A stretch of DNA of 36,337 bases from NCBI RefSeq assembly GCF_003364255.1, contig NZ_NXLR01000019.1, positions 1 through 36,337 of the forward strand. Direction: 5' to 3'. The notes beneath the pieces were generated by a model. It made no database searches. It had not been told where the DNA came from and was given only the letters and a program-made list of their open reading frames with translations. This document shows, in pieces, positions 16,789-26,685 of the stretch. The translations under genes were made by a program, and so were the position numbers. Within the stretch, counting starts at the first letter, position 1. Each line of letters opens with the position of its first letter. Source of the stretch: Helicobacter marmotae. GTDB lineage: Bacteria > Campylobacterota > Campylobacteria > Campylobacterales > Helicobacteraceae.

Positions 16789-19026
16789 ATGTATTCAGCC
16801 GATAAACCCACTCAATCAAATGCTCCATTAGAGCAGCTTATAGCATTTTTTTCGCATTTTATAAGCACACTTCAAGCCAAGTCTTCTCACTCAGAGATAC
16901 AAAGCTTGATAAAAACACTCCATGTGATTAAAGCTCAAGATATAGCCCTGCTTTATGCTACCCCAAATGGCAGTGCGCTTATGATAGAACTTATAGGCAC
17001 AATACGCGATAAACTCTATGCTCAATTGAGCTCTGGGCAGGTATGTGGTGTGGAGTTTTTTTATATTTTACTTTTTATTCCTCGCTCTTTTGGCGGGGAT
17101 ACACCAATTCATGCGCCGATTACACCAATAGAGATTGATACGCGTTTTGAAGTCTTTATGCAACTCTCTAAAGAGAATCTTTTCGCACAGAGCAATGGTG
17201 ATACGGAAAATCTGCTTTTTATTGAGCTCTATATCCTCTCAAAAGCCCTAATGAATATGCACGATTTTGAGGGCATTATACGCGAGTATATTATGCTTGT
17301 TAGCCTCATAGATATTAACCTCCCTTTAAGCTTGGAGCATACACACTTTATTGTAGAAACTTTTGAAAATCTTAATGTAAGTATGCCCTTACTGATACAT
17401 GCCCTCAAAGCCCAACAAGACGTGCAAGTGTATTTCACATACCCACCGCAAGCTAGGCGTAGTATTTTAAATTGGCAGTTGCATTGCTTTTGGAATGTGG
17501 GAGTGTATTTTAACCACAATCAATGGCTAGAGCTTTATCCATTATGGAAAGATATGTTTTATACGCTCTTAGAGAGGGGCGATGTAGAGGGTATAGATGA
17601 GGCGATGTATATGCAGTTTTTTATCTACCATATATGTGGCAATAACTTCCATCATCAAGAGCAATGGAGGGAATTTTGCGCAGATATTGATAGGGTAGCA
17701 GCAAGGCATTATGAGGCATTTGCCAAAATGCAGGGAATCTATGGGGTAAAAATGCACCAAGATTCCCAAAATTCTCAAAACAAGGGTAAGAAAACTATAG
17801 CCTTTTTGCGCGATAGGCTCGTTGCAAACTCGCCTTATAAGGTCGAATATAGCCTTTTAAGTAATCTTATGAATGATAATGCCTTTAAAGAGGCATATCA
17901 AGTGAAGATATACACGATGAAATTACTTGAAAAAAGCGTAGATGATGAGGGGATTATTAATTCTTATAGGCAGCTTGGCATAGAGGTAGTAGATGTAGTT
18001 TCTCATCTAAATACAAAGGGATTTTATAACTCTCATTTACAAAAAGCCCTTTGTATTAAAACTGCGCTTAATAATGATAATGTGGAGATTCTTATTAGCC
18101 CAAATAATGGCTATGGCATAAGTGATTTTATTTTGGCTTCAAGAAGTGCGCCACTACAGATTTATTATTCCCATGGGAACTTCGTATATGACTTGCCTTG
18201 CATTGATTATAAAATGACACATATTTGTCAAAATAAACTTCATATTACCCATGAGGGGTATGAATTTTTAGGCGTACCTGTGAAAATGCAGGAGAGATTC
18301 TACAATCCTCCATTAAGCACTAAAGAGAAGCAGGAGATTTGCCAAATCCGTGAGCGTTTCCCCAAGGATAGCATTTTGCTTGGAAGCATAGGGCGGCTTA
18401 TGAAGCTGTATTCTATTGAATATTGGGAGTGTGTGATAGATATTATGCACTCATTTCCCCAAAGCCATTATCTGGCATGCGGAGGGGGTAATAGCAAGCT
18501 TATTTGCGATGTTATTTACAAGGTTTGCCCTAAAGAAGCAGAGATATTTTTAGAACGTGTGCATTTTATGGGCTATGTGGATAGCAAGATTTATGGACAT
18601 ATTATTGATATATGGCTTGATAGCTTTCCATTAGAGCAGGGGGAAAGTCGTATTGAATATGCGGCTAAGGGTGGCTTAAACCTTGTGATGAGCAAGCAAG
18701 ATAAGCAAAGTCGCTTTGATACCCTTTGTGCTCTTATAGAGGAATGGCGGCTTATCCCACATAAAGATGGAAGCCCAAAAACACAAGAAGAATGTCAATC
18801 TCTTCTATCGCTTACACATGAAGAATATATGCCTTTTGTAGCATTCTCAAAGCAAGAATATAAAGACAAAGCAAAGGCTTTGCTCCAAGCGTATGCGAGT
18901 AATGACAAGGCTTGCATTGATAAGTGGAGGGGGATTATAAAAACTCTTTTAGCACTCAATGATGAGCTTAGAATCTCTAAGGGCGTGAGTGCTTTTAAGG
19001 CGATTATGAGCCTCCCACCAAAATAA
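16789..19026 (+). CDS. Putative GT-B glycosyltransferase (GT41/HMW1C-like C-terminal domain)
   Basis: A 745-residue cytoplasmic protein with no signal peptide. The first ~380 residues look all-helical and I recognise no domain there. The C-terminal half resembles a GT-B donor domain of the O-GlcNAc transferase/HMW1C type: PLQIYYSHGNFVYDLPCIDYKM (near 450), a linker, LLGSIGRLMKLYS, HYLACGGGNS, VHFMGYVDSKIYGHIIDIWLDSFPLEQGES and a loop with AAKGGLNLVMSK (around 620). If so it may N-glycosylate asparagines of surface proteins in the cytoplasm. It starts 2 bases after mreC with no clear ribosome binding site, so coupled translation is likely. The family assignment is by motif resemblance only. 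Confidence 0.55.
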   Translation: MYSADKPTQSNAPLEQLIAFFSHFISTLQAKSSHSEIQSLIKTLHVIKAQDIALLYATPNGSALMIELIGTIRDKLYAQLSSGQVCGVEFFYILLFIPRSFGGDTPIHAPITPIEIDTRFEVFMQLSKENLFAQSNGDTENLLFIELYILSKALMNMHDFEGIIREYIMLVSLIDINLPLSLEHTHFIVETFENLNVSMPLLIHALKAQQDVQVYFTYPPQARRSILNWQLHCFWNVGVYFNHNQWLELYPLWKDMFYTLLERGDVEGIDEAMYMQFFIYHICGNNFHHQEQWREFCADIDRVAARHYEAFAKMQGIYGVKMHQDSQNSQNKGKKTIAFLRDRLVANSPYKVEYSLLSNLMNDNAFKEAYQVKIYTMKLLEKSVDDEGIINSYRQLGIEVVDVVSHLNTKGFYNSHLQKALCIKTALNNDNVEILISPNNGYGISDFILASRSAPLQIYYSHGNFVYDLPCIDYKMTHICQNKLHITHEGYEFLGVPVKMQERFYNPPLSTKEKQEICQIRERFPKDSILLGSIGRLMKLYSIEYWECVIDIMHSFPQSHYLACGGGNSKLICDVIYKVCPKEAEIFLERVHFMGYVDSKIYGHIIDIWLDSFPLEQGESRIEYAAKGGLNLVMSKQDKQSRFDTLCALIEEWRLIPHKDGSPKTQEECQSLLSLTHEEYMPFVAFSKQEYKDKAKALLQAYASNDKACIDKWRGIIKTLLALNDELRISKGVSAFKAIMSLPPK

Positions 19027-19211
19027 AGCATTAAGCTTAAAATTTCTTTAAAGCCCTTTATATCCCTATAGCCAGTTCATACTCTAAGTATTCAATGAGC
19101 GAGCAATGCAGAGTTATACATATGGCTATAGAGGCTGTTTATAAATAGTGCAATATGAGAGGGAGTTGGGAGATGATTTAGAGGTAGCTATAGGAATCAA
19201 AAACACTTTTT

Positions 19212-19219
19212 GCTACAAT
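19212..19219 (+). promoter_or_regulatory. Extended -10 promoter for ileS
   Basis: A T-run followed by GCTACAAT (TGCTACAAT counting the preceding T), 31 bases before the ileS start. The rest of the 224-base gap 19027-19250 shows no gene, tRNA or T-box that I can see. Confidence 0.5.
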
Positions 19220-19250
19220 CGCGTATTTATTTGAGTAAAGGAAGTTTTGA

Positions 19251-22034
19251 ATGGATTATAAAGATACTTTGATTTTGCCTGATACGACTTTCCCCATGCG
19301 GGGTAATCTCCCTCAAAATGAGCCACACACTTATGCAAAATGGCGTGAGATGAATCTCTATAGTCGGCTTAAAAATGCCCATGCCAAAAGCACTCAAAAC
19401 TTTTTTTTACATGATGGACCTCCTTATGCAAATGGACATATACATATAGGGCATGCCCTGAATAAGATTCTCAAAGATATTATTGTGAAGTATCATTATT
19501 TCAAAGGAGAGAATATCCGCTACACACCGGGCTGGGATTGTCATGGCTTGCCTATTGAGCAGCAAGTTGAGCAAAAGCTTGGCAAGGCAAAAAAGGATAG
19601 CCTAGAGAAGACAAAGCTACGAGCCCTCTGCCGCGAACATGCACAAAAATTCATCGAGATTCAATCAAGTGAATTTCAATCTTTGGGTGTGGTTGGGGAT
19701 TTTGAGAAGCCTTATAAAACTATGGATTTTGCTTTTGAAGCACAGATTTACCGCACGCTTATCGCACTTATTAAAAAGGGGCTTTTAGCAGAACGTTTCA
19801 AACCCATTTATTGGAGTTGGGCATGTGAGAGTGCGCTTGCTGATGCAGAAGTGGAATACCAAGATAAGCAGTCAGATTCTATATTTGTAGCCTTTGCCAT
19901 CGCTCCAGAATCTTTAAAAACACTCAATCTCTCGGAAGCTAAGCCAATTATTTGGACCACCACCCCTTGGACATTACCTGCTAATGTCGCCCTTGCTTTT
20001 AATCCTACAGAATCTTATGTTTTAACCGGTGATGGCTATATTGTCGCAAAAGCCTTGCATGAAAAGCTTGCAAGCACTTTAGGCATAAGCAAAGAGATAG
20101 CGCGAACATTCCAAGCCAAAGAGTTAGAGAATCTCAAAGCCATAAATCCGCTTAATGGGAGAGAATCGCTCATCGTTTTAGGCGAGCATGTAGGGGTAAG
20201 CGATGGCAGCGGGATTGTCCATACAGCTCCCGGTCATGGTGAAGATGACTATTATGTGGGGTTAAAATATAATTTAGAGGTAATAATGCCCGTTGATGAT
20301 AGGGGGAACTTTAGCTCTTTAGTAGAGAGTATGGGGCTTGTGCCAAAGGCATTTGTGGGTGAGTTCGTGGGGAAAAATATTTTTGATACACACCAGAGTA
20401 TTTTTAAGATTCTAGGCAAAGCGTTATTAAGAAAAGAAGTGATTACACATAGCTATCCACATTGTTGGCGCTCACATAAGCCTGTGATTTATCGGGCTAC
20501 TACGCAGTGGTTTATCTTGCTTGATAAGCCTTTTTTTGAGGGGAAAACGCTCAAAGAAGTGGCTTTGCAAGCCCTTGATGGCGTGAGATTCTACCCCCCA
20601 AATGGGAAAAATAGAATCTACTCAATGATTGAAAACCGCCCTGATTGGTGTATATCAAGGCAGAGAGATTGGGGTGTGCCTATCGCATTTTTACTTGATA
20701 AAAATACTAAAAAGCCATTACTTGAAGAATCGGTGCTCACGCATATCGCAGATATTTTTGAAAAAGAGGGTTGTGATGCTTGGTGGAGCTATGATATAGA
20801 GGCATTATTACCCCCAGCATTTAAGCACCTAAGTGCGAATCTCACTAAAAGTAGGCATATCCTCGATGTGTGGTTTGATAGTGGGAGCACATGGAGTGCG
20901 GTGCTTGATAATGCTCATAGGCTTAAAGGCAATGATTATGATGCGGGGAGTTACCCCGCAGATATGTATCTTGAGGGGAGTGACCAGCACAGGGGTTGGT
21001 TTCAAAGCTCACTTTTGCTCTCTTGTGCTTTAATGCAGAGGGCACCTTATAAGAAAATACTCACACATGGCTTTACCTTTGATAGAAATGGTGAAAAGAT
21101 GAGCAAAAGCAAGGGGAATGTCATCGCTCCAAGTGAGATTATTAAAACTCAAGGGAGTGAAATTTTACGACTTTGGGTTGCTTTAAGCCATTATCAAAGT
21201 GATCAAAATATTAGTGATGAGATTTTAAAGCAAGTTAGCGAGCAGTATCGTAAAATCCGCAACACTATACGATTTTTATTAGCCAATGCCCCTAAAAGCC
21301 CATCTGATATGGTGGGCAGAGATGAACTTGGAGAGATTGATAGGTGGATTCTAAGTCAATGTGATAAGGTATTTGATGAAGCATATAGCTATTTTAGTGA
21401 GTATGAGTTTGCCAAAGCCCTAGGCGTAGTGATGAATTTTTTAACAAATGAGTTGAGTGGTATATATTTAGATTTATGTAAAGATGTGCTTTATTGTGAT
21501 GCACCGCATTCGCTCTCTCGCCGTTGCATTCAAAGCACTATGGTAGTAATTTTAAAGCGACTTTTGCATTTTATAGCCCCTGTGCTCACATATACTGCAG
21601 ATGAAGCCTTTTGTCATGCTAGTGAAGCCCTTAAGGGAGAATGTAAAGATATTTTTGATATACCAAAGATAAGCTGTGCAGAGTATTATAATCTCCAAAT
21701 GCAATTAGACTTTGAGTATTTACTCGCTATTAGGGAAAAATTCACCGAAGCTCTAGATAGCCTCAAAAAACAAAAACATATTAAATCTTCCCTTGAAGTG
21801 TTATTGCTCACTCCTAAAGATATAACTTTGCTTGATAGGTGGTTGATTATTTCTGGGGCAACTACAGAGGTTAGCAATGGTGAAGAGTTAGCTCGCTTTA
21901 TGCTTGGGAGTGAAGAATTTGTGCTTTATAGGGCGCAAAGGGGCAAATGCGAGCGATGTTGGCAGTTTGTCGTGCCAGATAATGCGACATTATGCGAGCG
22001 ATGCAAAGAGGTGGTTGCACAAAGGGGAAGCTAA
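19251..22034 (+). CDS. ileS: Isoleucine-tRNA ligase
   Basis: Charges tRNA-Ile. Class I signatures: HIGH at 65-68 (NGHIHIGHAL) and KMSKS at 616-620. The editing domain lies between (WTTTPWTLPANVA; the threonine-rich peptide and HTAPGHGEDDY are visible). A C-terminal zinc site has C900, C903, C915 and C918 (CERCWQ...CERC), as in the bacterial type. The 927 residues are full length. ATG at 19251 follows AAAGGAAG. It has its own promoter and no operon partner upstream. Confidence 0.97.
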   Translation: MDYKDTLILPDTTFPMRGNLPQNEPHTYAKWREMNLYSRLKNAHAKSTQNFFLHDGPPYANGHIHIGHALNKILKDIIVKYHYFKGENIRYTPGWDCHGLPIEQQVEQKLGKAKKDSLEKTKLRALCREHAQKFIEIQSSEFQSLGVVGDFEKPYKTMDFAFEAQIYRTLIALIKKGLLAERFKPIYWSWACESALADAEVEYQDKQSDSIFVAFAIAPESLKTLNLSEAKPIIWTTTPWTLPANVALAFNPTESYVLTGDGYIVAKALHEKLASTLGISKEIARTFQAKELENLKAINPLNGRESLIVLGEHVGVSDGSGIVHTAPGHGEDDYYVGLKYNLEVIMPVDDRGNFSSLVESMGLVPKAFVGEFVGKNIFDTHQSIFKILGKALLRKEVITHSYPHCWRSHKPVIYRATTQWFILLDKPFFEGKTLKEVALQALDGVRFYPPNGKNRIYSMIENRPDWCISRQRDWGVPIAFLLDKNTKKPLLEESVLTHIADIFEKEGCDAWWSYDIEALLPPAFKHLSANLTKSRHILDVWFDSGSTWSAVLDNAHRLKGNDYDAGSYPADMYLEGSDQHRGWFQSSLLLSCALMQRAPYKKILTHGFTFDRNGEKMSKSKGNVIAPSEIIKTQGSEILRLWVALSHYQSDQNISDEILKQVSEQYRKIRNTIRFLLANAPKSPSDMVGRDELGEIDRWILSQCDKVFDEAYSYFSEYEFAKALGVVMNFLTNELSGIYLDLCKDVLYCDAPHSLSRRCIQSTMVVILKRLLHFIAPVLTYTADEAFCHASEALKGECKDIFDIPKISCAEYYNLQMQLDFEYLLAIREKFTEALDSLKKQKHIKSSLEVLLLTPKDITLLDRWLIISGATTEVSNGEELARFMLGSEEFVLYRAQRGKCERCWQFVVPDNATLCERCKEVVAQRGS

Positions 22035-22055
22035 GCATAAAGAAGTGATGAGGTT

Positions 22056-22145
22056 ATGGGGATAGCTTTAGAGGTTGCATGGGCTTGTTTATTCATTTTT
22101 ACTTTATATCTTGTGGTATATAATGCCCACTCAAAACTTGCTTAA
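22056..22145 (+). CDS. Possible 29-residue membrane peptide
   Basis: A short open frame, MGIALEVAWACLFIFTLYLVVYN..., with one hydrophobic span sits 21 bases after ileS. The only upstream purine-rich stretch (GAGG) is 2 bases from the ATG, so translation is doubtful. It may be chance; the hydrophobic span and position are its only support. Confidence 0.25.
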   Translation: MGIALEVAWACLFIFTLYLVVYNAHSKLA

Positions 22146-22181
22146 GAACGCTAAAATACGGAGTTTATCGGAGGATTTTCT

Positions 22182-23396
22182 ATGAATGCAGATATGACAA
22201 AACCTACTACAGAAGTGCTTTCTCCTCAAGGGTGGCAAAAGATTGTGCTTATTTTTATTCTTGCTTTTATGTCTTCTCTTGCCCCGCTTTCTACAGATAT
22301 GTATCTTCCTGCCTTGCCTAATGTGAGTGAGAGCTTTGCTGTAAGTAATTTCTATACTCAACTCTCTCTTGCAAGTTTTTTTATTGCCTTTGCTTTTGGG
22401 CAGCTTATTTATGGACCATTAAGTGATATTTTTGGACGTAAAAAGCCCTTGTATGTGGGTTTGGTGGTTTTTATTGCCTCAAGTATAGGCTGTGTGCTTG
22501 TAGATTCTATTTATGCTTTTATTGCTTTGCGCTTTTTGCAAGCCCTTGGTGGATGTGCAGGTGTGGTTATAGCGCGAGCTATTGTGAATGATAGATTTAG
22601 TCTTAAAGATGCTGCAAGTGTCTTTGCCCTTATGATGGTGGTTTCTTCACTTGCCCCTATGCTCGCCCCAACGCTTGGCTCAATGTTACTTAGCTTTTTC
22701 CCTTGGCATAGTATTTTTCTCGCACTTTTTGCTCTTGGTGTAGTTTTATTTTTCTTTATAGTCTTTAGTCTTAAAGAATCTGCTCCAAGCCATAAGGCTG
22801 CGTTTTCGCATATTGAAATTATCCAAACTTATAAACTCATCCTTAGTGATAGAATCTTTATGATTTATGTATTATCAGGGGCATTTGCTATGGCTGCGAT
22901 GTTTGCCTATATCACGGGCTCAAGCTTTGTGTTTATGAGTGTTTATGAGCTGCCAACGCACATATATAGCTTGGTGTTTGCCCTCAATGCGCTAGGGCTT
23001 ATGCTTGCCTCTATGTTGAATGCAAAAATAGTGCAGAAATATGCCCCGCAATATATTTTAAAAATAGCCTTTATTGCTATGAGTATTTTTGTATTTATTT
23101 TGATATTGGCAGGCTTTGTGGGTGTATTTGTGCTTTTTGAAATAGCGCTTTTTGCCACACTCTCAAGTCTTGGCTTTTTATTGCCTAATCTCACTACCCT
23201 TGCTATGGCACGCTTTAAAGATCACTCAGGCACAGCAAGCGCGACTTTGGGCACGATACAATTTGCTCTAGCTGGATTGAGTGCTTTTCTTGTGGGTGCA
23301 TTAGAGGCAAATACGCCCTTTGCTTTGGCTTTGCTTATGGCTGGGGTAGTGTGGTGTGGGAGTGTGCTGTATATGGGCATTAAGTTTGTAAAATAA
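22182..23396 (+). CDS. Bcr/CflA family drug-resistance MFS transporter
   Basis: A 12-span major facilitator inner-membrane exporter of 404 residues. The first helix ends STDMYLPALPNVS, a marker of the Bcr/CflA/DHA1 family. MFS motif A appears as GQLIYGPLSDIFGRKKPL between helices 2 and 3, and RFLQALGGCAGVVIARAIVND in helix 4 is the family's signature. It likely exports small drugs or sulfonamide/bicyclomycin-type compounds, or amino acids or other metabolites; the substrate cannot be fixed from sequence. GGAGG precedes ATG at 9 bases, and a possible -10 TAAAAT is at 22152. Confidence 0.9.
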   Translation: MNADMTKPTTEVLSPQGWQKIVLIFILAFMSSLAPLSTDMYLPALPNVSESFAVSNFYTQLSLASFFIAFAFGQLIYGPLSDIFGRKKPLYVGLVVFIASSIGCVLVDSIYAFIALRFLQALGGCAGVVIARAIVNDRFSLKDAASVFALMMVVSSLAPMLAPTLGSMLLSFFPWHSIFLALFALGVVLFFFIVFSLKESAPSHKAAFSHIEIIQTYKLILSDRIFMIYVLSGAFAMAAMFAYITGSSFVFMSVYELPTHIYSLVFALNALGLMLASMLNAKIVQKYAPQYILKIAFIAMSIFVFILILAGFVGVFVLFEIALFATLSSLGFLLPNLTTLAMARFKDHSGTASATLGTIQFALAGLSAFLVGALEANTPFALALLMAGVVWCGSVLYMGIKFVK

Positions 23397-23509
23397 ATTC
23401 AGCACCCTTAAAGTATGCGTATTCAAGCCATAGAATGCTACCTATTCGCCAATAATGCAATATAAAAGTTAAAAAAATCTTATCTCTTATGTTAGAGGCT
23501 ATGCAAATT

Positions 23510-23518
23510 TGCTATACT
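23510..23518 (+). promoter_or_regulatory. Extended -10 promoter for icd
   Basis: TGCTATACT, 37 bases before the icd start, in the same T-run plus TGn form as before ileS. The remainder of the 158-base gap holds nothing else I recognise. Confidence 0.45.
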
Positions 23519-23554
23519 TCAAGCATTGCTTAATTTTACTTGAAAGGATAATCC

Positions 23555-25759
23555 ATGAAAATTACCTATACCCTTACAGATGAATCCCCAGCTCTTGCTA
23601 CTTATTCGTTTTTGCCCATAGTGAGAGCGTTTTTGAAACATGCAGATATTGATGTGGTTACTTCTGACATTTCTCTCTCTGCGCGGATTTTGGCTCAATT
23701 TCCAGAATCGCTTAAAGCAGACCAAAGGGTGGAAGATGCGCTCACTCTTTTAGGTGAGCTTGTCAAAGACCCTTCTGCTAATTTGATTAAAACTCCTAAC
23801 ATTTCCGCCTCAATCCCCCAGCTCAAAGCCGCCATTAAAGAATTGCAAACTAAGGGCTATAATGTGCCAGACTTCCCTGATAACCCAGCAAATGAGGCAG
23901 AGCAAGGCATTAAAGAAAAGTATCAAAAGGTTTTAGGCTCTGCTGTGAATCCTGTGCTTCGTCAAGGGAATTCTGACCGCCGCAGTACAAAGGCAGTGAA
24001 ATCCTATGCGCAAAAAAACCCTTATCGTGTAGTGCCTTTTAATAAATCCTCTAAAAGCTGTGTAAGCTATATGGCAGATGGAGATTTTTTTGATAATGAA
24101 AAGGCTGTATTGATAGAATCTCCCACTACTGCAAAAATTGTTTTTAGAGATGCTCAAGGGGAGAGGGTACTTAAAGAGGGGCTTAAATTAGAGCAAAATG
24201 AGATTTTAGACGCTACTTTTATGGACGCGCTTAAATTGAGTGCATTTTATGAAGCGCAAATTGCCAAGTGTAAGGAGCAAGATATTTTGTTTTCACTTCA
24301 CTTAAAAGCCACGATGATGAAAGTAAGCGATCCTGTTTTGTTTGGCTATGCAGTGAAGGCATATTTTAAAGCAATTTTTGATAGCTTTGGTGATGAGCTT
24401 GAAGCACTCGGCGTTAATCCAAACAATGGTGTGAGTGAATTGCTTTCAAAGATAGAATCTTCTCCTAAAAAAGCTCAAATCCTCGCAAAATATAATGAGA
24501 TTTTAGAAAAAAGTGCAAAAATCTCTATGGTAAATTCTGATAAAGGCATTACCAACCTTCATGTGCCTAGCGATGTGATTGTCGATGCGTCTATGCCTGC
24601 TATGCTCAAAAATGGCGCAAAACTATGGGATAAAAATGGCAATGAATGCGATGCAAATGCCATTATCCCCGATAAGACTTATGCGACCATTTATGAAGCG
24701 GTGCTAGAGGATTTGCATAAAAATGGCACATTAGAGCCCTCAAAACTAGGCAGTGTGAGTAATGTCGGGCTTATGGCAAAAAAGGCACAGGAATATGGCT
24801 CACATGATAAAACATTTATCGCTCCAAATGATGGTGAGTTTGTGATTGTGGATTCTCAAGGAAAGGTGTTGCTTTCTCATAAAGTACGCAAAAACGATAT
24901 TTATCGTGCAAACCAAGCTAAATTTGACGCAGTGCAAAATTGGATTGATTTAGGGATTGAACGCGCTGATATTACAGGAGATAAGGCAATCTTTTGGCTT
25001 GATTCTAAGCGAGCAAGCAATAAAATTATGATTGATTTGGTGCAAAAACGTCTGAAAGAAAAGGGCAAAGACATAGCGATTTTAGCACCTAAAGAGGCTT
25101 GTTTGGAATCACTGCGACTTATTCGTGCGGGTAAAAATGCTATTTCTATCACGGGTAATGTGCTAAGAGATTATTTGACAGATCTTTTCCCTATTTTAGA
25201 GCTTGGCACAAGTGCTAAAATGCTATCGGTTGTCCCTATGCTTAATGGTGGGGCTATGTTTGAGACAGGAGCGGGAGGAAGCGCACCTAAACAAGTCGAG
25301 CAACTTGTGAATGAGAATCACTTGCGTTGGGATAGTTTGGGTGAGTTTTTGGCATTGCAAGCAAGCCTAGAGTTCTACGCCCAGAAGCAAAATAGCCCTA
25401 AAGCGAAAGTATTGGCAGATGCGCTTGATAGCGCCATTGGCGAGTGGCTTAATAATAATAAAGCCCCTTCGCGCAAAGTAGGCGAAGATGACAACCGCAC
25501 AAGTCATTTTTATTTGAGCTTGTATTTCATCAAGGCTTTGGCTACACAAGGCACAGATAGCACTATATCAGGATTTTTCGTCCCTATAGCGAAAGATATA
25601 GAAAGCAAGCAAGATGTGATACGAGCAGAATTTAATAATGCTCAAGGCAAGGCTGTGGATTTAGGCGGATATTATAAGTTTGATGATAGTAAGGCAGAAT
25701 CTATAATGCGCCCAAGTGCGAGCTTTAATGCAATCATAGAGCAGATTGCAAAAAATTAG
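23555..25759 (+). CDS. icd: NADP-dependent isocitrate dehydrogenase, monomeric type
   Basis: Oxidatively decarboxylates isocitrate to 2-oxoglutarate in the TCA cycle, generating NADPH. At 734 residues it matches the monomeric (IDH-II, about 740) class, not the ~420-residue dimeric enzyme. Family segments visible: ITYTLTDESPALATYSFLPI, LRQGNSDRRSTKAVKSYAQKNP (isocitrate-binding Ser and Arg), MADGDFF, and VQNWIDLGIERADITGDKAIFWLD. ATG follows AAAGGA. A 21-base gap separates it from the next gene, which may be co-transcribed. Confidence 0.95.
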   Translation: MKITYTLTDESPALATYSFLPIVRAFLKHADIDVVTSDISLSARILAQFPESLKADQRVEDALTLLGELVKDPSANLIKTPNISASIPQLKAAIKELQTKGYNVPDFPDNPANEAEQGIKEKYQKVLGSAVNPVLRQGNSDRRSTKAVKSYAQKNPYRVVPFNKSSKSCVSYMADGDFFDNEKAVLIESPTTAKIVFRDAQGERVLKEGLKLEQNEILDATFMDALKLSAFYEAQIAKCKEQDILFSLHLKATMMKVSDPVLFGYAVKAYFKAIFDSFGDELEALGVNPNNGVSELLSKIESSPKKAQILAKYNEILEKSAKISMVNSDKGITNLHVPSDVIVDASMPAMLKNGAKLWDKNGNECDANAIIPDKTYATIYEAVLEDLHKNGTLEPSKLGSVSNVGLMAKKAQEYGSHDKTFIAPNDGEFVIVDSQGKVLLSHKVRKNDIYRANQAKFDAVQNWIDLGIERADITGDKAIFWLDSKRASNKIMIDLVQKRLKEKGKDIAILAPKEACLESLRLIRAGKNAISITGNVLRDYLTDLFPILELGTSAKMLSVVPMLNGGAMFETGAGGSAPKQVEQLVNENHLRWDSLGEFLALQASLEFYAQKQNSPKAKVLADALDSAIGEWLNNNKAPSRKVGEDDNRTSHFYLSLYFIKALATQGTDSTISGFFVPIAKDIESKQDVIRAEFNNAQGKAVDLGGYYKFDDSKAESIMRPSASFNAIIEQIAKN

Positions 25760-25780
25760 GATTTGTGAGGAAAATAAAAT

Positions 25781-26656
25781 ATGTATAAAATAGTTTTAAT
25801 GAGTTTGGCTTTTGCTACCTTGAGCTTTGGGGCTACGCAAGTGAGTAACCCTAGGCAGCCCCTAGCACAAAAAACAACAAAATATTATATGCCGCCATTA
25901 GATGTGCTAAATTATAGCCTTAGTGCTTTGATTGAAAGCTATAGCTATAAAGAAACAGAAGATGATAAAAGGCTTATGAAAATATCAGGGATTATGGCTG
26001 GGCTAAGGGGCGGCATTACCCATAATGTAACGCCATTTTTTGCACATAGTTTATCTATGGCATATTTGATGAGTGCAAAAACAAACTATGATGGGCAGGT
26101 TTGTGCGATTGGTAATCCAAGTAATTGCCAAGCATTTTCGACAGATTCTAAAGATTCCATATATTATGTACAATATGTCTTAAATCCTCGCGTGAGGGTT
26201 GATCTCTTAAATGTGGGATATAACATCGGCGTGGGGTATCGATTTTTATTTAATGATATAAATGATGATAGTGCGTATAGGAGAGCACAGCATTATTTGT
26301 ATTATATTCTAGGTTTTAATCTAGGCGCACAGATTAGCCGTAAGATTAGCACGCAAGCTTTGGTGCAATATCGCGGTATCGTAAAAGCATGGAATAAAAC
26401 CTATATGACTGATATTGATTTTGATAGAGACCTTTCTTTTAATCAACCAAGGGGGAATGGCTATTATCTTGCCTTAAGGGGAGATTATCGAGCCAATAGT
26501 AAGATCGCATATTTTGCAAAGCTTTATTATGAGTATTGGCATATTTTAGAGTCAGATAGCAAGCAGGGTTTTAGAAATGGGCAAGCTGTAGGGTATTATG
26601 TAGAGCCTAATAACTATACGCAGAGTATAGGCTTGAATTTAGGCTTAGTGTTTTAA
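25781..26656 (+). CDS. Outer-membrane beta-barrel protein of unknown function
   Basis: A 291-residue exported protein with a signal peptide (MYKIVLMSLAFATLSFGA) and alternating aromatic/hydrophobic strands ending NLGLVF, with the terminal Phe that marks BAM-assembled barrels. Two cysteines (C-A-I-G-N-P-S-N-C, near 109-117) could form a loop disulfide. It resembles the general Helicobacter outer-membrane protein style, but I cannot assign it to Hop, Hor or Hof. It lies 21 bases after icd with a GAGGAAAA ribosome site. No function should be inferred from the neighbour. Confidence 0.75.
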   Translation: MYKIVLMSLAFATLSFGATQVSNPRQPLAQKTTKYYMPPLDVLNYSLSALIESYSYKETEDDKRLMKISGIMAGLRGGITHNVTPFFAHSLSMAYLMSAKTNYDGQVCAIGNPSNCQAFSTDSKDSIYYVQYVLNPRVRVDLLNVGYNIGVGYRFLFNDINDDSAYRRAQHYLYYILGFNLGAQISRKISTQALVQYRGIVKAWNKTYMTDIDFDRDLSFNQPRGNGYYLALRGDYRANSKIAYFAKLYYEYWHILESDSKQGFRNGQAVGYYVEPNNYTQSIGLNLGLVF

Positions 26657-26685
26657 GTGTTTAGTTTTAAGGGTGTGGGCTATTG

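Noticed and set aside
19401-19407. Poly-T run at the start of ileS as a phase switch
   Set aside because: It is in an essential gene, short, in frame and encodes conserved residues (NFFLHDGPPYA).
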